37,203 nt of DNA, from contig JAFYUH010000092.1 of assembly GCA_017549605.1 (NCBI GenBank), forward strand, positions 1 through 37,203, written 5' to 3'. Under the pieces are notes generated by a model. It was not told the DNA's origin, did not search any database, and saw nothing but the letters and a program-made list of their open reading frames with translations. Positions 25,550 through 33,833 of this stretch are shown here, one piece after another; within the stretch, counting starts at the first letter, position 1; each line of letters begins with the position of its first letter. Source of the DNA: Bacteroidales bacterium. GTDB lineage: Bacteria > Bacteroidota > Bacteroidia > Bacteroidales > F082. The position numbers and the translations under genes were made by a program.

Positions 25550-27919
25550 CTAAAGGGCAAGGCGGAAACCGATGCAGCCGTCCCCGTAGCCTGGACCGCC
25601 GTAGTAACGATCAGACACACGACAGTACCTCGCACTGCGGTTCCAGCCACCGCCACGAAGAACACGGTTAACGCCCGATGACGGTCCCGTAGGATTGATC
25701 TGAGAACTGCTACTATAACTGCCATACCTGTCCTGGCACCATTCCCAAACATTGCCGCTCATATCATATATGCCTAATTCGTTGGCTTGTTTGGTCTTCA
25801 CGTCATGCGTCTGTGAACTGCTGTTATCTGTGTACCATGCAACATCTCCTATGGAATTGCTTCCGCTGTATTTGTAGCCTTTAGACTTGTTTCCTCCTCT
25901 TGCCGCATATTCCCATTCCGCTTCTGTAGGAAGTCTGAAGTTCTTGCCAGTAAGTTGGTTTAATTTCTTTATGAATTCCTGACAGTCGTCCCATGAGACT
26001 TGCTTTACTGTTTTTTTGTTTCCGACAGAATAGCTTGGATTTTCACCCATCACCGCCTGCCACAACTCCTGAGTCACTTCTGTCTCGCCAATGTAATAGT
26101 CCGAAAGCGTTACATTGTGTACTGGTTTCTCATCATTATCGGCATCGCTGCCTTGTTCTGAGGTTGCTCCCATTTTGAAAGTGCCGCCTTCAACTGCTAT
26201 CATCGTAAAGGAAACTCCCTTAACTGTTATGGTCTGGTTTCCAAAGAAAGTCAACTCACATTTATCTGTTGAAGACACACGTCCGTGTGCCTCTACTTGA
26301 GATACTTCTATATTCTTACTTACCGTCTTGCCATTTCTTTCGGCTTTAACCTCATGGCTTCCGTATGACAAACATGTGGAAATAGGACTGAGGCCTAAAT
26401 AGTTTCCGTCAACGTAAATCTTGTCGCCAGACTGGTCTGTGGAGATGCTTATTTCCTTTCCGGTTTGCAGTTTCTCATTTACACTTAAGGTCTCGCCTTC
26501 TTTAATTGTTATGGTCTTTGTCACCGAAGCACAGCCTTGTTTGGTCAGCTTCAGTTCATGTTCGCCAATCAAGATGTCGGAGATGTAGTTTGGCGTTTCA
26601 CCATAGTTTTTGCCATCAATATAGATTGTCGCTCCCATTGGAGTGCTGTTAATCTCTATTTCTCCGTTTATCGGACTTGGAGCATCAATACTAATGGTCT
26701 TTGTCTCGCCCAAAACCAGGTCAAGGTTTTTCTTGCTTGTCCTGTGGTTTGTCTTTCTCGCTTCAAATATATGCGTTCCATCAGAAAGTCTGCCTGTCCA
26801 TCTGCCCTTGCCTTTATATTCGTCGTCAACGTAAATATCAGACTGAGAGTCGGTGGTTACAGTCACGTTCACGAAATTAGCAGCCATATTAAGAGTGGCA
26901 TTGGTGGTCTGTCCATCGGTAACGGTGAAAGACTGCTCTTTCATCTTGTACATATCCTTCATCACTCTTACAGTATGCGTTCCGCTTTTTAGTTTATCGG
27001 TTTTCACAGGAGACTGTCCAACGTACTCTTCATCAACGAACACTTTCGCACCTTGTTCTGGCGTTGTCGAGATATTAAGGAAACCGAAATTAGGACGTAG
27101 CTTTTTATCTATGACTGTTCTTTCATTGAGAGTAACAGTGCCGCTCTCTGTATGATACATATTACATTTTATCATCCAAGTGTGAGATGAACCAAGCATA
27201 AAAAGCTTAGATGCCTCTTTTGTACCTAAAGGTTCATCGTCGATATAGATAGTGGCGTTTTCCTGGTCAGCCTTAACGATAAAATGCACTTTCTGCTTAC
27301 TTACAGCCTGTAATGTTTCATTAAGTTTCAAAGTCTCGCCTTTGGTTGTGACAAAAGTTTTCGTAAGAGTTGCATAACCCTCTTTTTCAAGTTTAAGTTC
27401 ATGGCTTCCAACGGCAAGGTCTGTTATGACATTATTAGTCTTTCCGTAATGTTTGCCGTCAATATAGATATCAGCATCTGCCGGTTCGCTGCTTATGGCA
27501 AGGAAACCTAATTCAGGCTGGTCATTCACATACTGCAACACCATCTCATAAACGCAATAATCACAGAGTTCTTCTGGAAGATAATATTTATAAGTTCCAT
27601 AATCAGGATGTCTGATATCTATAAAGGTAGCAGCGTCTGCAGAGATATAAATCCACATCGAACCAGTCTTAGGCTTCTTTATAATCTGTGTTGCTCTATT
27701 ACCGACAAAGACCAGACGCATTCTTTCCTGCTCAGGGATATTCTCTGTAGAAATCTTTATCAACGCCATAGGCAAGTCGTTGCCGTCAGTATATTCCGCT
27801 TTATTGTCGATAACTCCTCCTGGAACATATTTAAAAGAGCCCTCCTTAACCTGAAGTTGCGAGAAAGCGTTTAATGAAATAAGTACGAATATTAATAGTA
27901 AAATTCTCTTCATAAGCAT
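25550..27919 (-). CDS. Exported PEGA-repeat protein with C-terminal SUMF1/FGE-like domain; candidate DGR target
   Basis: A 789-aa protein with a signal peptide (about 1-21, MKRILLL core). Six PEGA-type beta repeats span about 135-550, each with a strand such as DADIYIDGKHYG, ATIYIDGKNYG or DKIYVDGNYLG; these bind the cell surface or other proteins. A SUMF1 domain fills about 572-789: GGTFKMGATSEQG, IGETEVTQELW, RLPTEAEWEYAARGG, DMSGNVWEWCQDRYG, RVLRGGGWN, IGFRLAL. The first catalytic Cys of true formylglycine-generating enzymes is absent near 760 (only C766 is present), so enzyme activity is doubtful. Residues 760-782 are unusually rich in Tyr, Gly, Asp, Ser and Arg, in the layout of DGR variable regions on this fold. 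M3 at 27913 is an alternative start. Flanked by long direct repeats. Confidence 0.88.
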   Translation of the reverse strand: MLMKRILLLIFVLISLNAFSQLQVKEGSFKYVPGGVIDNKAEYTDGNDLPMALIKISTENIPEQERMRLVFVGNRATQIIKKPKTGSMWIYISADAATFIDIRHPDYGTYKYYLPEELCDYCVYEMVLQYVNDQPELGFLAISSEPADADIYIDGKHYGKTNNVITDLAVGSHELKLEKEGYATLTKTFVTTKGETLKLNETLQAVSKQKVHFIVKADQENATIYIDDEPLGTKEASKLFMLGSSHTWMIKCNMYHTESGTVTLNERTVIDKKLRPNFGFLNISTTPEQGAKVFVDEEYVGQSPVKTDKLKSGTHTVRVMKDMYKMKEQSFTVTDGQTTNATLNMAANFVNVTVTTDSQSDIYVDDEYKGKGRWTGRLSDGTHIFEARKTNHRTSKKNLDLVLGETKTISIDAPSPINGEIEINSTPMGATIYIDGKNYGETPNYISDILIGEHELKLTKQGCASVTKTITIKEGETLSVNEKLQTGKEISISTDQSGDKIYVDGNYLGLSPISTCLSYGSHEVKAERNGKTVSKNIEVSQVEAHGRVSSTDKCELTFFGNQTITVKGVSFTMIAVEGGTFKMGATSEQGSDADNDEKPVHNVTLSDYYIGETEVTQELWQAVMGENPSYSVGNKKTVKQVSWDDCQEFIKKLNQLTGKNFRLPTEAEWEYAARGGNKSKGYKYSGSNSIGDVAWYTDNSSSQTHDVKTKQANELGIYDMSGNVWEWCQDRYGSYSSSSQINPTGPSSGVNRVLRGGGWNRSARYCRVSDRYYGGPGYGDGCIGFRLAL

Positions 27920-27935
27920 ACCTTTATTGAAAGGA

Positions 27936-27943
27936 CAAAGATA
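27936..27943 (-). promoter_or_regulatory. Predicted -7 promoter box of the PEGA/SUMF1 gene
   Basis: The minus strand reads TATCTTTG, an exact -7 box, 17 nt before the start codon. Confidence 0.6.
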
Positions 27944-27954
27944 AAAAAACTATG

Positions 27955-28165
27955 GGAACTGAGGGTATGAGGATTTGAGGACTTGAGGAATTTTTTGTTG
28001 AAAATCATTCCTGCAGCATCTTATCTCTATCGCACCTTCGGAACTTTTGAAAACTCCTCAGTTCCTCATACCCTCAATTCCTCAATTCCTCAGTTCCTCA
28101 TACCCTTAGTTCCTTAATTCCTCATACCCTCAATTCCTAATTCCTAATTGAAAAGACGCATCAAC
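27955..28165. repeat. Opposed octamer arrays, right flank of the PEGA/SUMF1 gene
   Basis: The 27920-28235 interval has no gene. It holds octamers GGAACTGA, GGGTATGA, GGATTTGA, GGACTTGA (27955-27994). A 62-nt spacer follows. Ten octamers of the complementary type, CTCAGTTC, CTCATACC, CTCAATTC (28057-28136), then lead into heptamers CTAATTC, CTAATTG (28137-28150). The two arms are complementary and could pair. 28104-28165 is the right direct repeat, 62 nt, matching 25411-25479. Confidence 0.85.
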
Positions 28166-28206
28166 GACATATTATTCATTTTTATTGTGTCGTATGATAC
28201 GTCTCT
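28154..28206. repeat. GAGACG hairpin repeat
   Basis: AGACGCATCAACGACA (28154-28169) pairs imperfectly with TGTCGTATGATACGTCT (28188-28204), followed by CTACA. Same type as 25468-25514, in the same orientation. Confidence 0.65.
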
Positions 28207-28209
28207 ACA

Positions 28210-28250
28210 AATTTTCAATTTTCAATTTTCAACTTTCAATTTTCAATTTC
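28210..28250. repeat. AATTTTC heptamer array at the end of the MBL gene
   Basis: Units AATTTTC, AATTTTC, AATTTTC, AACTTTC, AATTTTC. Read on the minus strand they encode the last residues (EIEN) and the TGA stop (28236-28238) of the gene at 28236-29642. Confidence 0.85.
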
Positions 28251-29642
28251 AAACACCTCTCCCGCTTCTGGTATCACCACGTCTTTGAATCCGGCTTTTC
28301 TCAGCACTTCGCTATATGGCTGCTGTGCCTCATAGTCGCCATGGACAACAAACACCTTCTTAACCTTCTCTGGGTTCTGGCAGCGGAGATATTCTTCCAT
28401 CTCCTTGTAGTCGGCATGGCCGCTGAAGGCGTCAATGCTGAAGACTTCTGCCTTGACATTATGTGGCATTCCGAAGATGGAGATCTCTTTCTCTCCTCTT
28501 AATATACGCGCTCCTAATGTTGTCGGCGCACAGTAGCCGATGGCGAGAATAGAATTCTTAGGATTATCAATGTTATTAGCGATATGGTGTTTAACTCTGC
28601 CCGCTTCCATCATGCCTGAGGCCGAGATGATGATACATGGGTCTTCTCTCTTGTTCAAGGCCTTGGAATGGTTCACGTTGGTGATATATTTCAAGGTGCC
28701 GAAACCGAATGGGTCGTTGTCATATTCCAGCACTTCTGCCACATTCTTGTTGAAGAGGTCGAGGTGCAGACGGAAGATATTCGTCGCGTTGACAGCCAAA
28801 GGGCTATCTACATAAACCGGTATGAACGGCAGTTTCTTCTCGTTATAGAAGTTGTTCAAGATATAGACGATCTCCTGTGTTCTTCCTATGGCGAAAGCTG
28901 GTATGATGAGCTTTCCTTTCTTCTCCACGCAGGTATGCTTGATGATTCTCAACAGTTCGTCTTCTGAGAGCTGCTTGTTCTGATGCAGCCTGTCGCCGTA
29001 AGTACTTTCCACTATGAGATAATCGCATTGAGGGAAAGCGTCTGGCGCACGAAGCAGATAGTTGTTGCTACGTCCAATGTCGCCGGTGTAGCCTATGCGT
29101 GTCACCTCGCCGAACTCGTCAATCTCTATGGTGGCGGCGGCACTGCCAAGGACGTGTCCCGTGTTGGTGAACTTCACCTTTATGTTATTGTCGATATGGA
29201 ACTGACGGTTGAGCGGCACGCTGATGAAGAGTTCCATACAGGCATGTGCGTCGTTCTCGGTATATATAGGATCGACAGGTTTCAGTCCTTGGCGGGCTCT
29301 TTTCTTGTTGAACCAATGGGTATCATTCTCTTGGATGAAACCGCTATCTGGCAACATGATAGAACAGAGGTTGCGTGTAGCCTGAGTGCATATCACAGAA
29401 CCGCGGAAGCCTCTCTTATAGAAATAAGGTATCAGACCAGAATGGTCGACATGTGCGTGTGTCAAGATGATATGGTCAATCTCGGACGGTTCGACCATAG
29501 TGTTTCTGTTCAATGAATCAGTCTCAAGTCCCTTGCCTTGAAACATACCACAATCGAGGAGTATCTTCTTTCCGTGACGTGTGGTGATGAGGTGCTTGCT
29601 GCCTGTCACCTCTCTCGCTGCTCCGATGAATTTTATTTCCAT
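28236..29642 (-). CDS. Beta-CASP metallo-beta-lactamase family protein (CPSF/YSH1-like RNA-processing nuclease)
   Basis: A 468-aa cytoplasmic protein of the COG1236 type. Metal motif HAHVDHSG (62-69), then a conserved HVLGSAAATIEI, GDIGRSNN, ESTYGDR, and the beta-CASP motifs PAFAIGRTQE, SASGMMEAGRVKHHI and DAFSGHAD, with a final VHGD. These residues form the two-zinc active site of RNA endo/exonucleases related to CPSF-73; the RNA substrate here is unknown. The C-terminus ends inside a heptamer repeat array, which supplies the stop codon. It starts 17 nt after the T9SS-sorted protein gene, so the two may share a transcript, although their functions do not obviously connect. Confidence 0.9.
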   Translation of the reverse strand: MEIKFIGAAREVTGSKHLITTRHGKKILLDCGMFQGKGLETDSLNRNTMVEPSEIDHIILTHAHVDHSGLIPYFYKRGFRGSVICTQATRNLCSIMLPDSGFIQENDTHWFNKKRARQGLKPVDPIYTENDAHACMELFISVPLNRQFHIDNNIKVKFTNTGHVLGSAAATIEIDEFGEVTRIGYTGDIGRSNNYLLRAPDAFPQCDYLIVESTYGDRLHQNKQLSEDELLRIIKHTCVEKKGKLIIPAFAIGRTQEIVYILNNFYNEKKLPFIPVYVDSPLAVNATNIFRLHLDLFNKNVAEVLEYDNDPFGFGTLKYITNVNHSKALNKREDPCIIISASGMMEAGRVKHHIANNIDNPKNSILAIGYCAPTTLGARILRGEKEISIFGMPHNVKAEVFSIDAFSGHADYKEMEEYLRCQNPEKVKKVFVVHGDYEAQQPYSEVLRKAGFKDVVIPEAGEVFEIEN

Positions 29643-29659
29643 ATCATTATGTTTTTATG

Positions 29660-30481
29660 TTATTTAATCAGATTTATTTTTCTTGTGACGACAACCTTAC
29701 CCATATCGATATGCATCAGATATAATCCGGAATCCAAATGGTTCATATCTAACATCATCGCATCTGAATCCACATCTGCCTTCATCACGACTTGTCCCAT
29801 CATATTCACGACGGTGATTTCATCGATATATTCAGCCTTGATGTATATCTTGTCTCTGACAGGATTCGGATAAAGCATCACATTGTCTTTAACATTTATA
29901 TCTAAAGATGTTTCTTCATTTTCTTCAAATTCGATATCGACGCAGGCATGTTCCGACTCTGGTGATATGAAGGCGTTCCTGACTGCTATCACCCTATAAC
30001 AATAGTTTCCGTTTGGAACATCCTTATCTACGAAAGCGGTATCGGTGGTATAATTAACGATAGTCTCATCGTTGCGTCTCACTCTGTAACATGTCGCATA
30101 TTCCACATGAGTCCAATTCAGACTTACGTCATCGCCATCTAATGCAAGATTCAGTTCACGTGGATTTTCCAGCACCTTGACCTCAACCGATTCCGACACA
30201 ACCTGTGACCCGTATGTAACTGTCAAGGTATATGTCGTCGTGGTCTTAGGATTAGCGTAAGTTATGGAATTATAAGGATCGCCAAGATTATCTGCCGGCG
30301 ACCATTCATACTTAACATCAGGAGAGTCGATGCTGGCGGTCGCGATGAGTGTCGTAGTGTCGCCTTTTACTATAAAGCCTGGATTAGCGTAAACAAAAAC
30401 CTTCAGTTCTTCAACGGCATTAGCCATTGAAAAAAGCGGAAGCAACAACAAGCATATTATAGTAATAAACGAAGTTCTCAT
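29660..30481 (-). CDS. T9SS-sorted secreted protein (Ig/PKD-like, Fn3-like, type A sorting domain)
   Basis: A 273-aa exported protein. It has a signal peptide (1-21, ICLLLLPLFSMANA), then a PKD/Ig-like domain (about 26-105, with PDVKYEWSPADNL), a fibronectin-III-like domain (about 108-185) and a C-terminal T9SS type A sorting domain from MLYPNPVRDKIYI to the final KINLIK, including MGQVVMK and SGLYLMHI. It is sent across the outer membrane by the type IX machinery and the tail is normally removed. The frame runs to an ATG at 30499, but that codon overlaps the -7 box at 30497-30504, so the ATG at 30481 (MRTSFIT) is the better start. No enzymatic domain seen. Confidence 0.85.
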   Translation of the reverse strand: MRTSFITIICLLLLPLFSMANAVEELKVFVYANPGFIVKGDTTTLIATASIDSPDVKYEWSPADNLGDPYNSITYANPKTTTTYTLTVTYGSQVVSESVEVKVLENPRELNLALDGDDVSLNWTHVEYATCYRVRRNDETIVNYTTDTAFVDKDVPNGNYCYRVIAVRNAFISPESEHACVDIEFEENEETSLDINVKDNVMLYPNPVRDKIYIKAEYIDEITVVNMMGQVVMKADVDSDAMMLDMNHLDSGLYLMHIDMGKVVVTRKINLIK

Positions 30482-30496
30482 ATTGTTAGGTTTCTG

Positions 30497-30504
30497 CAAA
30501 TATA
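30497..30504 (-). promoter_or_regulatory. Predicted -7 promoter box of the T9SS-sorted protein gene
   Basis: The minus strand reads TATATTTG. It is 16 nt before the ATG at 30481, immediately after the upstream terminator. Confidence 0.55.
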
Positions 30505-30506
30505 CT

Positions 30507-30534
30507 AAAAGAGCGGCTAATTTAAAAGCCGCTC
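30507..30534 (-). terminator. Terminator of the lipoprotein-DUF5723 operon
   Basis: Perfect 8-bp stem GAGCGGCT / AGCCGCTC with an 8-nt loop. On the minus strand it is followed by TTTT, 16 nt past the DUF5723 stop codon. Confidence 0.8.
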
Positions 30535-30549
30535 TTCATCTATTATAGA

Positions 30550-31971
30550 TTATTTTTTATTTCTATCTCTGTTGCCGAATCTTAGCACCATACCAAGTCT
30601 TATGTTTGCGTTATCATACGATGTCAACAGTTCCATTGTTGAAGCATTGTACTTTGTTGCAATCATGACATTATCAGTAACGACATAAACATTCAATGGT
30701 CCGAAGTTGATTCCCAAACCTGCGCCTACGCTATTACCTGAATATTGTGACATAGTGTAGCTTGCAGTGAAGTTCAAGAGTCTCAAGATTGAACCGCTAT
30801 AAGCCAATGTCAAGGATGGACGGAATTTTTCCTTGACATAATACAACTGGCTGATGGCTGTAAATCTTGCCAAAGGACATAATTCATAATAACCTTGAAG
30901 CATGATTCTTGTCTTCAACGATGTTTTATAGTCGCCGCCATTGTATATAGAGTCATTACCCCAAACGTCTTCTACCAAAGTCTCGTACACGTCAGAAAAA
31001 TCGATGTTCATATTCAATACATCATCCATGCTACTGAACAATGCATCATTGATAACCATATTTTCCTTACGATTTTGCTTTACCTTAGTATCTTTCCATG
31101 TGATATATCCGAGGTCATAGACGCCGGCTGCCAAGCCGAAATGTTTGTTGAAAGTATAAGACAAGCCGAAATCAATACCGTAGCCTATATTCTCTTCAAT
31201 GTCGAAAAGGTTCTCGATGATGAGAGTATCCATATCTTCGAAATATGAAGTGAATTCACCGAGACGGCAGATGTCATCCATATCTAATGCTGTAGCCGCT
31301 GATATATTGAGATTGACATCAGCTGTCATTGAATAAGTATTTTCATCGGTATAAATCTTTGTGCCATCGTTATTGACAGACAAGTTAGCAAATCCCACCA
31401 AGAGTTTTGGTCTGACACCGACAGACAATTTATCATTGACTCTATATTGTAAGCCCAATGCCATTTCTGAATATAAGCTTAAATCAGCGCCAACGCTTAG
31501 GTTAGCAGGATTGTCTTTTCCGAGATAGTTGCCGTTACCATTGACGAAGAATCCCAGGAAATCTCTTGAATAATGCAAGCCTGCATCAAACTTCACACGA
31601 TAGCTCAAGTCAATGAAGAGTCTTCCAATACGTTTACCAACTCTAAAGACATCCATAGAGAAGTTAGTGCCTATGATGTTATCGTGCTCATCAAGACTGT
31701 TGATGAACTTGTTAGCATCCAATGCAACAGTACCATCGTTATGGAATGTGAACAAATTGTCATAATTGACACCTGTGTTCAAGACAGAGAAATTGATATT
31801 GGAGATACCGATACCTATCACTGTTCTTGATCCAACAGGTATAGCTGGGTTATACATATTGCAATATGAGAAGTTAGGCAACAATGTCAAAGAGATATCA
31901 TTTTGAGCCTTAGATGTCATTGTCACTAACAACAATGCCATTACCGCAAAGAATCTATATATTTTTTTCAT
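30550..31971 (-). CDS. DUF5723 outer-membrane protein
   Basis: A 473-aa protein with a signal peptide (1-22, ending SKAQ). Its early LLPNFSYCNMYNPAIPVGSRTVIGIGISNINFSV and the following succession of amphipathic strands match DUF5723, a Bacteroidetes family related to PorP/PorQ-like or FadL-like barrels. LGLQYRVNDKLSVGVRPKLL is typical of barrel strands. The last residues LRFGNRDRNKK are polar, so the barrel ends just before them. Its gene starts 11 nt after the lipoprotein gene and ends at a clean terminator, making a two-gene unit. Function unknown. Confidence 0.82.
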   Translation of the reverse strand: MKKIYRFFAVMALLLVTMTSKAQNDISLTLLPNFSYCNMYNPAIPVGSRTVIGIGISNINFSVLNTGVNYDNLFTFHNDGTVALDANKFINSLDEHDNIIGTNFSMDVFRVGKRIGRLFIDLSYRVKFDAGLHYSRDFLGFFVNGNGNYLGKDNPANLSVGADLSLYSEMALGLQYRVNDKLSVGVRPKLLVGFANLSVNNDGTKIYTDENTYSMTADVNLNISAATALDMDDICRLGEFTSYFEDMDTLIIENLFDIEENIGYGIDFGLSYTFNKHFGLAAGVYDLGYITWKDTKVKQNRKENMVINDALFSSMDDVLNMNIDFSDVYETLVEDVWGNDSIYNGGDYKTSLKTRIMLQGYYELCPLARFTAISQLYYVKEKFRPSLTLAYSGSILRLLNFTASYTMSQYSGNSVGAGLGINFGPLNVYVVTDNVMIATKYNASTMELLTSYDNANIRLGMVLRFGNRDRNKK

Positions 31972-31982
31972 AACTCAATCAT

Positions 31983-33731
31983 TTAGAAGTTTAACTCACT
32001 CAAATTAATTTCTGAAGTCTTGGTCTTCAAACCGATTCTGATGTCAAAATAGTCATTTGTATTTAAGACTATGCGTTCACCTTCTGTTGATAAAGTAATA
32101 TCCAACATCAGCTGATCTGCCAGTTGTACATTTTCCAGTTTTTTACCTGTCACTTTAACTATCAAGATATCTTCTGGGATAGAGTTATCGAATTTACCAT
32201 GTATACATGCTTTATTATCAAATAATGAATCAATAACGTTTCCATTTTCAAGCACATACACCTGTGGTCTTATCTGAACAGGGATAGTATTATTGAATAC
32301 TAATTTAAATTCCAGTTCATCGAAAACATTGCCCAATTGCATTGTCTCGCCGTTTTCTTCGCTATCGAAGTCAAGATTAAAATCAAATTTATTGACATAA
32401 CTGAGATTTTCCATTTCAAATTCCAATGGAATAGCCAAGTCGGCAATGATATCAATATGAGATTCATCGGTAATCATATTTTCTGTCACATCATCACAGC
32501 TAAGGACAATATCTCCATTAAATGTAAGTTGATTAAAGCCTTGCAAGATATTTATCTCATCAACAAGTTTTTCATCCAACTCTGATATTGAGTCATAACT
32601 CTCGCCTGTTGGATGTAAAAACAATTCCACTCTTTCACCATCTTTTATCAAAGAAGTTATATTACCATTTGAGTCGCTTAAATATAAAGAATCAATTGTA
32701 CCATTAGCTTTAAAGCCAAAAGTATTGATATATTTAATGCTAAAGTCCGGCGTTGCTATTTTCAGAGCTCCGCTCATATTTGGTATTGAGAAATCGAAGT
32801 CATGGCTTCCGATGAAATCAAAGACGAAATCATTTATTTTTCCATCTATTGTCTTAAACTCGACATCCATAATTCCGCCATTCAGGTCGATGGTATATAA
32901 ACCGCCTTCCATACCTTGATCGAGAGGAATATCAAGTGACAATATTGCTGAGAATGTGATATTCTTATTTTCTGGAGCTATGATGCAATTTGTAAGGTCA
33001 AGGTCGATATACTGTTTTTGACCTTGGGTAAAATCAAGAACAAGTTCCAAACTTGAGCCATCACCCAATCTGATGTTATCTGTTGACAACACAACATTTT
33101 TTATCTGTGAGAGACTTGTTGACAAATTCAGATATAATCTTCCATTTTTCAATTCAACAAAATTAATTTCATAGCCATCATATTCGAATGGAATAGAGAC
33201 AAAGTCATTAAATGTTAAAACGACTACGGAATCTATTGAGATTTCTGGAATTTCTGGAATTTCTGGATTCTCAGGCAAATCAGGAATTCCTGGGACATCT
33301 GGAATATCTAGCGAATCAAGGATTCCTGGAATATCAATGTCCGGGATTTCAATGTCTGGAATTTCAACATCTGGAATTTCCGGGATATCTGGAATTGATA
33401 TTGCTGGAATTTCTGGAATTTCAAACTCACCGCTTGTCTGGAAAGTGACATCCTGAATTCCTGTCAAGATGTTAGTTGCGACAACTGCATTATTGACAGA
33501 ATCGGCATAGTATGCATAGATGCGACCATTTTCAGATACCTGAATGTATTCTGATAAGCCAGGACCAATACCACCTAACAAATCACCGACTTTTACAGTA
33601 CCTGAAAATAATGACACTGCAAACTGATTGTCGACATTGACTTTATCAACATCGTTGTTGGCGCATGAAAAGAACATGGCAAAAACCAGAGTCAACAACA
33701 AAACTCTTGTAAACTCAAACATTTTTTTCAT
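31983..33731 (-). CDS. Lipoprotein with proline-rich spacer, function unknown
   Basis: A 582-aa lipoprotein: signal peptide 1-22 with lipobox MFFSC, lipidated Cys23. A small domain (about 30-100) is followed by a spacer at 104-165 in which Pro occurs almost every third residue in the pattern [I/V]-P-[D/E] (for example IPDIPEIPDVEIPDIEIP). Such a stretch should form a stiff, acidic polyproline-II rod. The remainder (170-582) is beta-rich with repeated Asp/Asn and FNGDIVLS or FSAILSLDIPL-type strands, suggesting a large beta-structure on the cell surface or in the periplasm. I recognise no family. Co-transcribed with the DUF5723 barrel, 11 nt downstream. Confidence 0.75.
   Translation of the reverse strand: MKKMFEFTRVLLLTLVFAMFFSCANNDVDKVNVDNQFAVSLFSGTVKVGDLLGGIGPGLSEYIQVSENGRIYAYYADSVNNAVVATNILTGIQDVTFQTSGEFEIPEIPAISIPDIPEIPDVEIPDIEIPDIDIPGILDSLDIPDVPGIPDLPENPEIPEIPEISIDSVVVLTFNDFVSIPFEYDGYEINFVELKNGRLYLNLSTSLSQIKNVVLSTDNIRLGDGSSLELVLDFTQGQKQYIDLDLTNCIIAPENKNITFSAILSLDIPLDQGMEGGLYTIDLNGGIMDVEFKTIDGKINDFVFDFIGSHDFDFSIPNMSGALKIATPDFSIKYINTFGFKANGTIDSLYLSDSNGNITSLIKDGERVELFLHPTGESYDSISELDEKLVDEINILQGFNQLTFNGDIVLSCDDVTENMITDESHIDIIADLAIPLEFEMENLSYVNKFDFNLDFDSEENGETMQLGNVFDELEFKLVFNNTIPVQIRPQVYVLENGNVIDSLFDNKACIHGKFDNSIPEDILIVKVTGKKLENVQLADQLMLDITLSTEGERIVLNTNDYFDIRIGLKTKTSEINLSELNF
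33237..33422 (-). repeat. Imperfect 9-nt tandem repeat coding for the proline spacer
   Basis: Plus-strand units such as GGAATTTCT and GGAATATCT recur at 9-nt or multiple-of-3 intervals, encoding the I-P-[D/E] spacer of the lipoprotein. Such codon-phased arrays can expand or contract without a frameshift. Confidence 0.8.
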
Positions 33732-33776
33732 AACTATAACTATTTTATTAACATTCTCTTCACCTTTATTAATAGC

Positions 33777-33826
33777 AAAAAGGTTTTACAAATGTAACAT
33801 TTATTACATAATTGCAAAACCTTTTT
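33777..33826. terminator. Hairpin between the C25 peptidase and lipoprotein genes
   Basis: AAAAAGGTTTTACAA (33777-33791) pairs with TTGCAAAACCTTTTT (33812-33826), one mismatch, 20-nt loop. On the minus strand it lies just past the peptidase stop and provides its terminator. A TACATTTG box on the minus strand (33796-33789) inside the loop is a possible promoter of the lipoprotein gene. Confidence 0.6.
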
Positions 33827-33833
33827 AAATAAT

